NCBI GenBank assembly: GCA_900291925.1
Contig: UWYS01000007.1
Span: 682,001-746,000 of the forward strand
Source of the DNA: Thecaphora thlaspeos
Lineage: Eukaryota; Basidiomycota; Ustilaginomycetes; Urocystidales; Glomosporiaceae
Length of the DNA stretch: 64,000 bases
Reading direction: 5' to 3'
This document shows, in pieces, positions 33,092 through 42,978 of this stretch (within the stretch, counting starts at the first letter, position 1; each line of letters opens with the position of its first letter). The position numbers were made by a program, and so were the translations under genes. The notes below the pieces were generated by a model. It searched no databases. It was not told where the DNA came from and worked only from the letters and a program-made list of their open reading frames with translations.

Positions 33092-33132
<41 letters not shown>
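33092..33132. repeat. Hexamer tandem repeat (TGAGCC), almost seven copies
   Basis: Perfect copies from 33092. The reverse complement unit (CAGGCT when rotated) is the same as in the (Ala-Gln)n array of the HMG-box gene. Confidence 0.9.
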
Positions 33133-33138
33133 GTTGGC

Positions 33139-33248
33139 CGTGAACAAACGTGGTTCGGCTCCGGCTCAAGAAGTGGAGGTGTGCTGGGCGGGCCGTGAAC
33201 AAACGTGGTTCGGCTCCGGCTCAAGAAGTGGAGGTGTGCTGGGCGGGC
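33139..33248. repeat. Perfect 55-bp tandem duplication
   Basis: Copy 1 is 33139-33193 and copy 2 is 33194-33248. Both start CGTGAACAAACGTGG and end GTGCTGGGCGGGC, with no mismatch that I can see. The duplication lies in the UBC12/synaptojanin promoter interval, so it looks recent. Confidence 0.9.
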
Positions 33249-33328
33249 AGCGAGCGAGCGGGCGCAGGCGGACGGTGCGCTCGTCGTGCATCGCCCCTCG
33301 GCGTGCACGCTGACCCTTCTCTCCTCCT

Positions 33329-33356
33329 CCTTCCTTCCTTCCTTCCTTCCTTCCTT
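33329..33356. repeat. TTCC tetranucleotide microsatellite
   Basis: Seven CCTT units occur about 200 bp before the synaptojanin start. Confidence 0.9.
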
Positions 33357-33555
33357 CTGTCCACCCACTCCACCGCCCACCACCCACCACCCATTCCTCC
33401 TCTCCCTCCTTGCCTCCCACCTCGCCCAATTAGCGAACCCATTTTGCAACCCTCGTCCAGCGCAGTACGCTACTCCACCCTGCATCCCAAGCACCCGGCC
33501 ACGCTCAACCACACCACGGCTACGCTCAACGAGACGCCAGCCGCACAGAGATGCC

Positions 33556-36500
33556 ATGCACGTCTATCTCCAGGATGCTCCCAGAGTCATTGCGCTCATA
33601 GGCGGCGGAGGCAGCGGCAGCGATGGCTTTCACCCCAGCAATGGACGCGTCGGTTCGCACAACGAAAAGCGGTCCGCTACCGCCATCCTCATCTCGTCGC
33701 AGGCATCCAGCCTTGCTCCCGCCTCTTTCGTCCCCAGCTCTCACACGAACGCTAGCACCGCGGCTGCCTCGTCCTCTTCGTCCTCCTCGTCATCCTCCCG
33801 CGCCATCGTAGAGGTGGTCGAGGATCACGACCTAGACAATCTCTCGCTACAGAAGCTCTCAGCCCGCCCTATCGCAGGATGCCTCGGCCTGATCAACGTT
33901 GGCTCGGACCTCTTTGTAGCCGTCGTCACTTCAGCCACCGAGGTCGGAACCATACGTCCGGGAGAGACCGTCATGAGAATCACGTCCGTCGTCTTCTACT
34001 GCGTCAATCGCTCCACGTGGGACGACACACTCATATCCGATAGCATCCCCGCCGGGCTAGATCCCTACGACGCTGTCGGACCGGGCACAGACGGCGCAGT
34101 GACACAGCCCAGCGTCTACGAGCATCCCTGCGCTAATCTCAAGAAGTTGCTCGGCACCGGGACCTTCTACTATGCCAAGGATGGCGCATTTGACATATCC
34201 ACCAGACTCGACACCAGACTGCGCGACGCCGCGCGCTTGCAGCCGCAGCCGCAGCCGGGCGCCCATCACGACATTTCACAGTACGATGGCCGCTTCGTGT
34301 GGAACAACTTCATGATGGAACCGCTGATCGACTTTCGCGACCGCCTTGACCCGGCTGACCGCTCCAGGCTCGATTCCGAGTGCTTCCTGCTGCTCGCCAT
34401 TCAGGGCTTTGTCGGCGTTTACGAAATGTCGACGGCGCTGCCGGCCTCGTCGTCTAATCTCTCGGTAGCATCGACCTCGTCCGTCCAGCGCTCCATCTGC
34501 TCGATCGCCGTCATCAGCCGCCTCAGCTGGAAGCGGGCCGGGACGCGCTTCAACACGCGGGGCATCGACGACGACGGCAACGTTGCAAACTTCGTCGAGT
34601 CAGAGACCCTCTTCAGCAGCGATGAGGCCGTCTTCAGCTTCGACCAGGTCCGCGGATCCGTGCCTCTTTTCTGGGAGCAGCAGGGCCTGCAGGCCTTCAA
34701 CGCCCGCATCCAGATTACGCGGTCCAGGGTCGCCTCGCAGCCCGCCTTCGACCGCCACTTTGTCGACCTCATCTCGCACTATTCCCAGGTTCACGCCGTC
34801 AACCTGCTCGGCACGCGGGACGCAGAGACGGTGCTGAGTGCGGCCTACGCCGAGCACGTCCGCTACAGCTCGGCCGAGGCGCTCGCCGTGCTGCCGCCGG
34901 ACGAGGGCGTCGCGAGGCGGGAAACGGACGCCGACATCGGCGAGAGGGTCGGTCTGACCAGCTTCGACTTCCATGCGGTTTCGAGGACCACCGGTGGCCT
35001 TGAAGGCGTCCGCAACGAGCTGCGCTTCCTCGGTCCCTTCCAGCTGAAGCGCAAGGCGTTCGCCTACACGGTGCTGGACGCTAAGGAGGGTGTGCTGCAG
35101 AAGCGGCAGAAGGGCGTATTCCGCACGAACTGCCTCGACTGCCTCGACCGCACTAATGTCGTCCAGGACATCCTGTCGCAGTCAACTCTGGAATCGTTCC
35201 TCGAGGCGGCGAGCACGCACCGGGCCTCGTTCGAGCCCTTTCTCTCTTCGGCGCACCCGTTGTGGACACACCACCGCGTGCTGTGGGCCGAGAACGGCGA
35301 TGCGCTCTCCAAGATTTACGCCGGGACGGGCGCGCTCAACACTAGCTTCACCCGGAGTGGCAAAAAGACGCTCGGTGGCCTGCTTAGCGACGCGGCCAAG
35401 AGCGCTGGCCGGATGTACATCAACAACTTCCAGGACAAGGGCAAGCAGAACGTGATCGACGTGCTGCTGGGCAACATGGCCAACAAACGGCCCGTCACGG
35501 TGTTTGATCCGATCGTAGACAGCGTCTCGGCCGAGCTGTCGGCTCGGATTGACGAGTACTCGAGCAGCCGCACCATTTCGATATTCTCCGGCACCTTCAA
35601 TCTCAACGGCAAGCCTCCCGGAGAGTCGCTGCTGCCGTGGCTGTTCCCGCAGGGCGAGGACGAGGAACCCGACATCTTCGCCATCGGGTTTCAGGAGATC
35701 GTCCAGTTGACGCCGCAGCAGATTCTGATGACGGATCCGGACAAGATCCGGCTGTGGGAGGCCAAGATCATCGAGACGCTCTCGCGGCGAGCGCAAAAGC
35801 GAAGCGACTACGTTCTCCTCCGCAGTGAGCAGCTCGTCGGGACGGCGCTCATCGTGCTGTCCAAGGAGGACCTCGTCCACGACATCCGGCAAGTCGAGGC
35901 AGCGACGAAAAAGACTGGGCTTAAAGGGATGAGCGGCAACAAGGGCGGCGTGGCGATCCGCCTCGACCTCTCCGACACGTCAATCTGCTTTGTCACGGCC
36001 CATTTCGCTGCGGGCCACACCAACGTCGAGGAGCGCAACGCCGACTATTGGACCATCTCGCGCGGCCTCGCCTTCCAGCGTGGGCGGACGATAGCGTCGC
36101 ACGATGTGGTGCTGTGGATGGGCGACTTCAACTACCGCATCGACTTGGCCAACGAGGCGGTGCGAAGCCTGGCGATGCGCGACGAATTCTCCGCCCTCTA
36201 CCCGCGCGACCAGCTGGGAAGATCGCGCGAGGTCGGCGCCGTCTTTCCCGGATACGAGGAGGGCACGCTTCTCTTCGCACCGACGTACAAATACGACAAT
36301 GGCTCAACGACGTACGACTCGTCGGAGAAGCAGCGGATCCCTGCTTGGACTGACCGGATCCTCTACCGCGGCTTCGGCGTCGAGCAGCAGACGTACTACC
36401 GCGCCGAGCTCAAGACGAGCGACCATCGACCCGTCTACTCGACCTTTAAAACACAGGTGCGCACCGTCGATGAAGCGACCAAGAACGCCATCAAGCGCGA

Positions 36501-37353
36501 CCTGATCGAGAGGAAGAAGGGCGAGCTCGGCTTCGGAGCCGGCGGCAGCGGCAGCAGCAGCAGCAGCTTCGGAACGCGGAAAGGCGAAGACGGAGTGGAC
36601 TCAGCGTGGGACGATGACGAGACGGATCTCGAGGTCGAAGTGCCCGATCCCTCGGACGAGAATTGGAGCTGGTGGGAGGCGGGAGAAGAGGCACGGTTCG
36701 GCGGCGGCGACGCGGGCGGAGGCGGGACGGACGAAGACTTTGACACCGAGGAGACCGACTCGCTCGGCGACGAGTGTCTCGAGGGCGAGGCGGGATGGAC
36801 GAGCGTCAACCCCTTCCGCACCGTCGGCAAGGCTAGGTTGACCACCGCCGCCACCACCACCTCTCCGGTCCGACCGATCGGCTCGGCATCTACCTCGCAG
36901 GGCGTCGGGTATGCCACGAGAAGACCGCCACCACCACGACGAACTACCTCGTCCTCCTCACTCGCAGCACAGGCCGATCCCCTCTCGCTCAACGGCGCCA
37001 CGACAGACACGACGTCATCGTCGTTCTACAACGGCAGTGTGAATCCGGACGCGTCGGGAACATCGGACCGTAGAGTCTTCTCGGGACCTGCCAGTCCAGC
37101 GACATCGAAAGGCGTCTTAGCATCCGGTCCACCACCAAACACCACTTTGATGGGCTTTAGTAAAGCAACACCGCCACCCGTTCCCGTCAAGCCGTCGAAC
37201 GTTTCTGCTGCGTCCGCATCGTCAGTAACGGAAGGGACGACAGGGGTAGCACCAAAAGTTCCATTGAAACCGCCCAGACCCGGTCTAGGACCCAGATCGG
37301 CATCCTATTCATCGCAGAGGAGCGCGAAGAGCTTGTTGGACGATAGCGATTGA
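33556..37353 (+). CDS. Synaptojanin-like polyphosphoinositide phosphatase (Sac1 + inositol 5-phosphatase)
   Basis: A single exon from ATG 33556 encodes 1265 residues. The frame is open further upstream through repeats but without ATG. The Sac1 domain covers about 50-640. Its catalytic CX5R(T/S) motif is at C526 in NCLDCLDRTNVVQ. The 5-phosphatase domain covers about 665-975. Its motifs are FSGTFNLNGK, GFQEIVQL, GNKGGVAIRL, WMGDFNYRID (854), PAWTDRILY (929) and SDHRPVYSTF (955). A proline-rich tail (PPPRRTT, PPPVPVKP, VPLKPPRPG) offers SH3 ligands. This is the Inp51/52/53 architecture. The 5-phosphatase removes the 5-phosphate of PI(4,5)P2, and the Sac domain with intact CX5R should remove 3-/4-phosphates, as in Inp52/Inp53 but not Inp51. 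The role is in endocytosis and actin-plasma-membrane dynamics. It is divergent from UBC12. Confidence 0.94.
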   Translation: MHVYLQDAPRVIALIGGGGSGSDGFHPSNGRVGSHNEKRSATAILISSQASSLAPASFVPSSHTNASTAAASSSSSSSSSSRAIVEVVEDHDLDNLSLQKLSARPIAGCLGLINVGSDLFVAVVTSATEVGTIRPGETVMRITSVVFYCVNRSTWDDTLISDSIPAGLDPYDAVGPGTDGAVTQPSVYEHPCANLKKLLGTGTFYYAKDGAFDISTRLDTRLRDAARLQPQPQPGAHHDISQYDGRFVWNNFMMEPLIDFRDRLDPADRSRLDSECFLLLAIQGFVGVYEMSTALPASSSNLSVASTSSVQRSICSIAVISRLSWKRAGTRFNTRGIDDDGNVANFVESETLFSSDEAVFSFDQVRGSVPLFWEQQGLQAFNARIQITRSRVASQPAFDRHFVDLISHYSQVHAVNLLGTRDAETVLSAAYAEHVRYSSAEALAVLPPDEGVARRETDADIGERVGLTSFDFHAVSRTTGGLEGVRNELRFLGPFQLKRKAFAYTVLDAKEGVLQKRQKGVFRTNCLDCLDRTNVVQDILSQSTLESFLEAASTHRASFEPFLSSAHPLWTHHRVLWAENGDALSKIYAGTGALNTSFTRSGKKTLGGLLSDAAKSAGRMYINNFQDKGKQNVIDVLLGNMANKRPVTVFDPIVDSVSAELSARIDEYSSSRTISIFSGTFNLNGKPPGESLLPWLFPQGEDEEPDIFAIGFQEIVQLTPQQILMTDPDKIRLWEAKIIETLSRRAQKRSDYVLLRSEQLVGTALIVLSKEDLVHDIRQVEAATKKTGLKGMSGNKGGVAIRLDLSDTSICFVTAHFAAGHTNVEERNADYWTISRGLAFQRGRTIASHDVVLWMGDFNYRIDLANEAVRSLAMRDEFSALYPRDQLGRSREVGAVFPGYEEGTLLFAPTYKYDNGSTTYDSSEKQRIPAWTDRILYRGFGVEQQTYYRAELKTSDHRPVYSTFKTQVRTVDEATKNAIKRDLIERKKGELGFGAGGSGSSSSSFGTRKGEDGVDSAWDDDETDLEVEVPDPSDENWSWWEAGEEARFGGGDAGGGGTDEDFDTEETDSLGDECLEGEAGWTSVNPFRTVGKARLTTAATTTSPVRPIGSASTSQGVGYATRRPPPPRRTTSSSSLAAQADPLSLNGATTDTTSSSFYNGSVNPDASGTSDRRVFSGPASPATSKGVLASGPPPNTTLMGFSKATPPPVPVKPSNVSAASASSVTEGTTGVAPKVPLKPPRPGLGPRSASYSSQRSAKSLLDDSD

Positions 37354-37898
37354 GCACGATGATGCGGAAAGGCAGGGTGGAGTTCATTGTCAAGGGGGGT
37401 TCAACATGCGTACGTGGGGTTTTTAAAGAAAAGGGGCAATTGAAATGTTTTGCGTTGCTACGGCGTTGGTCACCCGATGCTTTGAGTGGAAACGTCGCGA
37501 GATGACGACTGACTGACGAACGGCAAACGACGTTGACCAAGGTGCGTAGGAGGATTGCAAGATCGTCTCACTTCAACTACTCAACTAAGAGTCGTCATCG
37601 GCACCAGCTTGAAATATTACAAACGCAATGTCTCGATTCTCATAGCGTCGGAAATGCAATGGCGGGGCAGATGGATTGCAGGCAAGGTGAGATGGGGGAA
37701 AGAGATGCTTCATAGTATTACAAAAGTGGATGGGATCGTCGGTGGAGAGGAAAGGGGGGGGGGGGGGAAGGCGGAGCGGAAGATGGGCCGAGGTGCTTGT
37801 CGGTTGCGTGTCACCCGGAGAAATGGGGAAAGAAGCAGGACCGAGGGTGGGCGGCGGGTATAGGGTTTAGCGTCAAACCTGTCAGCTCAGATGGGAGC
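37354..37898. terminator. Convergent 3' region synaptojanin / oxygenase gene
   Basis: 545 bp between two stop codons facing each other. It contains a G run at 37756-37768. No gene is present. Confidence 0.4.
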
Positions 37899-39101
37899 TC
37901 AAGCCCTGATGGCTTGGGGCTGAATCTGCTGCTGCTGCTGCTGCTGCTGCTTGCTGGAGGTGTCGTTGTAGAGAGTGATCTTCTGGCCGGCAATCTCCTC
38001 GTGATCGTGTCCGTCATCGCCCTTTTTGGCACCCATCTGACCGTACGCCTTGACGCGGAGACGTTCCCACTCTCCGGCCGTCGGGACGGACAGACCCTGA
38101 GCCTGTCTCTCGTCCCAGTATCCCGTTTCGCGCTTCAAGTAGGCCTCTCTGACCACGTCGGACTCGAGCAGAGGCTGGAGCGGTACGTCGTCGTTGAACA
38201 GGGCAAAGTAGAAGATGCCCAGGCGCGTGTAGTGTGCCTGGTCGGCTGGCGGAGCGACGACGCGGTGGATGGTGGGTTTCAGGTAGCCGCCTGAGAGGAA
38301 CTGCATGGCATCGCCCAGGTTGATGACGAGCGCGTTGTCGCGGTGCTTGACGAGACGCCACTGGTTGTCGGGCATCAGCACTTCGAGCGAAGTAATGGGC
38401 TGGCTCCAGAGGATCGAGACGCTGTTGAAATCTGTGTGGCCCTGCAGGCGGACGCCACCGAGAGCGGCATCGTCTTCCTTCGGAGGCGTGTGGTACATGG
38501 CGTACCGCAGCAGATCCAATCCCTTGACCTCCGGATCGCGCGACAGATTTCACAGCGTATCGGCGGGAAGCTTGAGGACGAGCGAGAACACCGAGAGGAC
38601 CTTGCGCAGGATGACACGGTGGTTGAACGTAGCAAACTCCTCAATCTCCGGCAGCAGCGACTGCATCGAAGGAGGGAAGAGCTTCTGACGCGCCTCGGCG
38701 CTGTAGGACTGCGAGCCGAAGTTGAGCTGCTCGATGCGGTCCTTTACGCCGTTGAGCTTCCAGTGGCCCTGCTCCTTGTAGCCGACAAAGCTGCCGGTGC
38801 GCAGGATGTCGGCCTTGTACTTGGCCTTGTCCTCCTCCGAAACGCCGTTGAAGGCGTACTGGCCAATGGCAAAGTGCCACAGCACCTGTTCCCACGAGAG
38901 GCCGTGGTTCTCGGCGTAGATGAAGCCGTCCTTGTTAAAGGCATCGCCAACCTCGCGCACCACATCGGCGGGCACGTCGGTGAAGCCGTCGCCCGTCACC
39001 TTGGAGAGGTCGAGGGTGCGCAGCGGCGCCCACTCGATGTCCTTTTGCTGAGTAGGCGTGGGCGGCGTCCACGCCGGGATGCCGAGGTTCGAGGCTGGCA
39101 T
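37899..39101 (-). pseudogene. 2-oxoglutarate/Fe(II) oxygenase (isopenicillin N synthase-like), interrupted by one in-frame TGA
   Basis: The frame from ATG 39101 to TAA-side end 37899 (401 codons) reads as one protein except for TGA at 38552-38550, codon 184. N-terminal part: IEWAPLRTLDLSKVTGDGFT, then DAFNKDGFIYAENHG, the DIOX_N domain. C-terminal part: LQGHTDFNSVSILW (iron ligands His and Asp, about codons 221-223) and LKPTIHRVVAPP (third His and the 2-oxoglutarate Arg region). Both halves match the same superfamily on each side of the stop, with no shift of frame and no GT-AG intron that would remove it. The stop sits in LPADTL-stop-NLSRDPEVKGLDLLRYAMYH, where Trp (TGG) would be a one-base neighbour. 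So this is a recent nonsense mutation, an assembly error, or readthrough. A poly-Gln tract (CAG)8 lies near the C terminus. The substrate is unknown. Confidence 0.8.
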
Positions 39102-40251
39102 GGTTGGGCCGGAAGGAGTATGAGCGGGTTGATGAGGGCGGGGGCGAGATGGGCGATGGCAGGATGGGACTGGGATCGGTCGGATGCTGCGGCGTAGCAA
39201 ACTCAGTCGAAGGAGATCGTTAGAAGAAGCGGAACGGGCGTTGCTGAGAGGTGGAAGGAGTAATGGCACGGCGTCGAGAAGAGTGCGCAAGAGATGGGTC
39301 AAAGGCCCTCTTTATACTCCCTCTCTTCTTCCAGGAGGGCCGGGCGGGCCAAGGTAGGAAGCGGACACCCAGGCGAGATGAGGCGAGGCGAGGATCGTGG
39401 AGCGTGCTCAGCCAGCTTGACATCGCCTCTTCCGTCTAGCCACCAAGTGCGGAGGAGGGTTGGAGTCATAGGCAGGCCCGCCTGGAAGAGGCCGATGTCG
39501 ACATCGGTGCTTGGAGCCCTTTCTCCGCGTCGTTCTCGCGGGGGGGAAGCGGAGGGCGACATCTTGCGTCGTCAAGCCTTGCGCTGGAAAGAAGGTCAAG
39601 CAGCAGAGGCGCTGACCCTGACCACGTTCTCTTGTGTCGCGCCATTCAAGCTCGTTGCGAAGTAGTCTGTGGGAGCGGGGTCAAATGTGTCATGTATGTA
39701 AGAAAACGACGTCCTTCAAGGATGGCGTGAACGTCAGACGCCCTCACGCCATCCATGTCGCTTCTCGCTTCGGACCCGACGTCCCGCTCCAGCAGCCCAC
39801 GCCACTCGTCAGCTTCCGCACCGCTCCGCACCGCACAAACAGCGTCCACGCTGGCCAGAGCGACGTTTCAATGATATTCAAATCGATCAAGGTGGCAGGC
39901 GCTACATCCAAATAAGGAACCGAGTCTCAACACAACATCCTATGTACATGGCGGCACGAGGTCAACAAGAGTATCGCGTTGCAGGAGGCCAGAGGAATAA
40001 ATAGCTAGAGAGACGAAGCAGCAAGACAGGGAGCGAGAGAAGCCACGACACCTCCGCTAGATGACATCAAGAAGGCGGCCCAAAGGACGGTGCAGGAATG
40101 TCGGTCTGCGCCGCCATCTTGCTAGACGATGGCGGCCGCCACGACGCGGACGAGAGGGAATAAGAAACAGCACAGGGCAGGATTGACAATCGGCGCGTTA
40201 GGGTATTCCACAACAGAGAAAGAGAGGCGGCGTCACGGCGTCCCTGCCTCC
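39102..40251. other. Intergenic region between the oxygenase gene and the CRAL-TRIO/Iml2 gene
   Basis: 1.15 kb. The left part is the oxygenase promoter and the right part the 3' region of the large gene. An AGGCGAGATGAGGCGAGGCGAGG repeat-like patch is at 39371-39393. No gene is supported. Confidence 0.45.
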
Positions 40252-42947
40252 CTAGCGACGTCGAGAGTAGTCGGTCGTCGCAGACGAACGCGACCTCTGG
40301 CGCGCGCTGCCGCCGCCGCCGACGTACCTGACGTCGTCGTCGTCGACCAGTCGCCTGCCCTTGCTGCTGACCCGCGAGCGGCTCGACTGCGTCGTCGTCC
40401 TCGAGACCATGCTCCGGCTGGTGCCCGAGGCCATCGAGTTGGAGCGCGTCGACACCGAGCCACCGCCGATGCTTTGGCTCGCAATCGATCCGTTGACGCC
40501 GCTGAAGAAAGAGGTGCGCGATCGGTTCCGCTGGACGCGCATCGTCTCCATGGCGGCGTGGGCGCGCACCTGGCACATGTTGCTCAGCAGATAGTTGGCC
40601 TTGCCGCTGCCCGTCAGGCCACCCTTGCCCTTGGCCTCGAGCGGCTTGCCGGACAGCACCTTGCGGAACTCTTCCTTGGCCGCATTGTCCTGGCCCATGC
40701 AGCTGCGCAGCCGACCGAGCTCGTAGTGCGCAAAGTACACAAGGTATCGGTCCACCTCGTCTAGGCGGTGGCCGTTCTCGAAGACCTTGTTGAACGACTG
40801 GATCGCGTCTGCCTGGATCTCCTCGATCGGGCCGACCGAGTCCTCGGCCGGTAGCCGGACGAGCGTCTGCGGCTCCGGGTAGGCGACAAAGCGCAGCGCG
40901 ACGCCGCGCAGGAAGAAGGCGAGGCAGTACGACGACCAGTACTCATTCTCGCCCGTCCCGTACGACTTGGGGTTCTCGTACGACTCGAGCTCGTCGATGA
41001 ACTCGTCGATGCGCGTGAGCGTGTTCTCCACCAACAGGAAGACGGGCGTCTGGCCGATGCAGTGCCAGAGGTACGAGAACTCGAGGCCGGGGAGCGGCAG
41101 GCGGTTCTGCTGGGCGATGTACTTCTTGGCCTTGACGGCGACGAAGCTCTCGAAGGGGATCTGTCGGCCGGCCACCTTCTTCGTGAGCTTGGCGACGGTG
41201 CGCATGATGGTCGCGCTCTTGGCGCGGTCGTCCATGCCGGTCTCGTAGAGCATGACCGCCTTAGCGTACTGATAGATCGCCTTGGACCAGTTCGACTCGC
41301 GCGAGAGGACGTCGTAGCACTCGTAGGCACGCGCGAAATCGCACGTGCATAGATAGGTAAGCGAGAGGTCCCAGAAGCAAAGGTGGTGGAGCTGCTTGTA
41401 CTCGCGCTGGCTCTCGATCGAGTTACGGAAGTACTCGATCGCCTTTTCGGGGAGGGCCTGGGCGGCGTAGAGCCTCGCGCTGAAGAACAGGAAGAAGATG
41501 CCGTTCGGGTAGCGCACCAGATTCCACGAGAGAACCTTGTCGGCGAACTCAAAATCAACGTCCGAGACGGGGATGTAGCTCGAGATGACGAGGTGGTAGG
41601 TGAGGATGGCGATGTCGCACAGCGGCCTCCGAACGCCTTCCTCGTCGACCGAGATGGTGGGGAGCGGCTTGTTCTTGCTCCAGCCGCCGGCGCGCGCAAA
41701 GAGGTCGAGCGAGAACTTGCGGTCGCCGACGAAGCCGAAGCCCTCCATCATCTTGAGCATCTTCGTCGGCAGCATGGAGAGCACGAGCGAGCAGAGGCCG
41801 TTTCCGAGGTAGACGCCCGAGCGGAAGTCCTGGTCGATGGACGGGCGGCTCGATCGCTTGTTGGAGATCTGAGCTTCCTCAGCCTCGGCGTCAGTCTGCT
41901 CGACAAACTTGAACAGCTCGCGCATCGTGAAGTAGGCGGCGCGGAGGCTGAAGGCCTGCTTGACGAAGGCAATGCTGTCGCCCGAGTAGAAGATGCCCAG
42001 CACCGACTTGAGCAGCTGCGACTCGGCAAAGACGAGCTCGGCGTGGAGCTGGACCAGGCTCATCGAGCGGAAGTTGGACATCCGGTTGCCACCCATAAGC
42101 TTGTTGATGGTGCCCTGCTTCTTGCGTAGACACGAGGCGATGTTCATCGAGTGCCGGCAGCAGAGGATCGCCGACTCAAAGTCCTCGGGCTCGAACGTCA
42201 AGATCGACTTGACGCTGTTGATGAGCGCCATGCCCTCGGCCTTGTACAGGCGAGTCCCGGCCCCTTCGATGCACAGCTCCTCGGCATCCTTCATCTTCGA
42301 GTTGAGGAAGAGGGACATGGCCTCGCGGACGGTAGCGAGATCCTCGCGGCAGTCGTTGTCGTCGATGCGGCAGTTCGAGGCCGAGACGTTCTTGCTCTGG
42401 ATGTAGCTGGGCACAACGGCCGTGTCGGGCGTGATCGACTCGTCCGAGAAGTCCGAGGCCTGGTCGTCGTAGTCGTCGTCATCGTCAAAGTCGCGGTCCT
42501 CGTCGGGGTAGTGGTCCTGCTCATGCGCCGACGCATAGTCGTCGTCGTCCTGGTGCGAGGCGGCGCTGGGAGCGGATCGCCCGTTGCCGTTGCGGCTACC
42601 GTTAGCTGCCTGGCCGTTCTTGTTGGACCCGGTCAGGTAGCTGAGGCCGGCGCCCGCACCAGTAACGGCTCCGACCGCAGCGCCAGTGTAGGTCTGAGGC
42701 TTCTCGTCTTCAGCCTCTTCCTCCTCGGACGCCTCGTCCTCGCTCGGAGGCTTCCTGGCGGCGACCTTGGGGGCGGACTTGGACGAGGACTTCTTCGGCG
42801 GAGGGGCAGGCTCCGGCTCAGACTCGGATTCCGATGTCTCCGACTCCGACGATGGCTCGGGCTCGGGTTCGGGCTCCTTGGCCTTCTTCTTGCTCTTGCT
42901 CTTCGACTTGGACGCGGCGCCCGCAGCGGCAGCCTCTCCCGCTTTGG

Positions 42948-42978
<31 letters not shown>

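Larger units (their letters stand above)
32729..33555. promoter_or_regulatory. Divergent region UBC12 / synaptojanin with several repeats
   Basis: 827 bp between divergent starts. It carries GATGGGTGGTGGT repeats (32993-33025), a TGAGCC hexamer array, a 55-bp tandem duplication and a TTCC array. The region is open in several frames because of these repeats but encodes nothing recognisable. Confidence 0.5.

Noticed and set aside
33205..33555. N-terminal extension of the synaptojanin frame
   Set aside because: The frame is open through the TTCC array and 55-bp duplicate but contains no ATG before 33556, and the sequence is repeat-derived.
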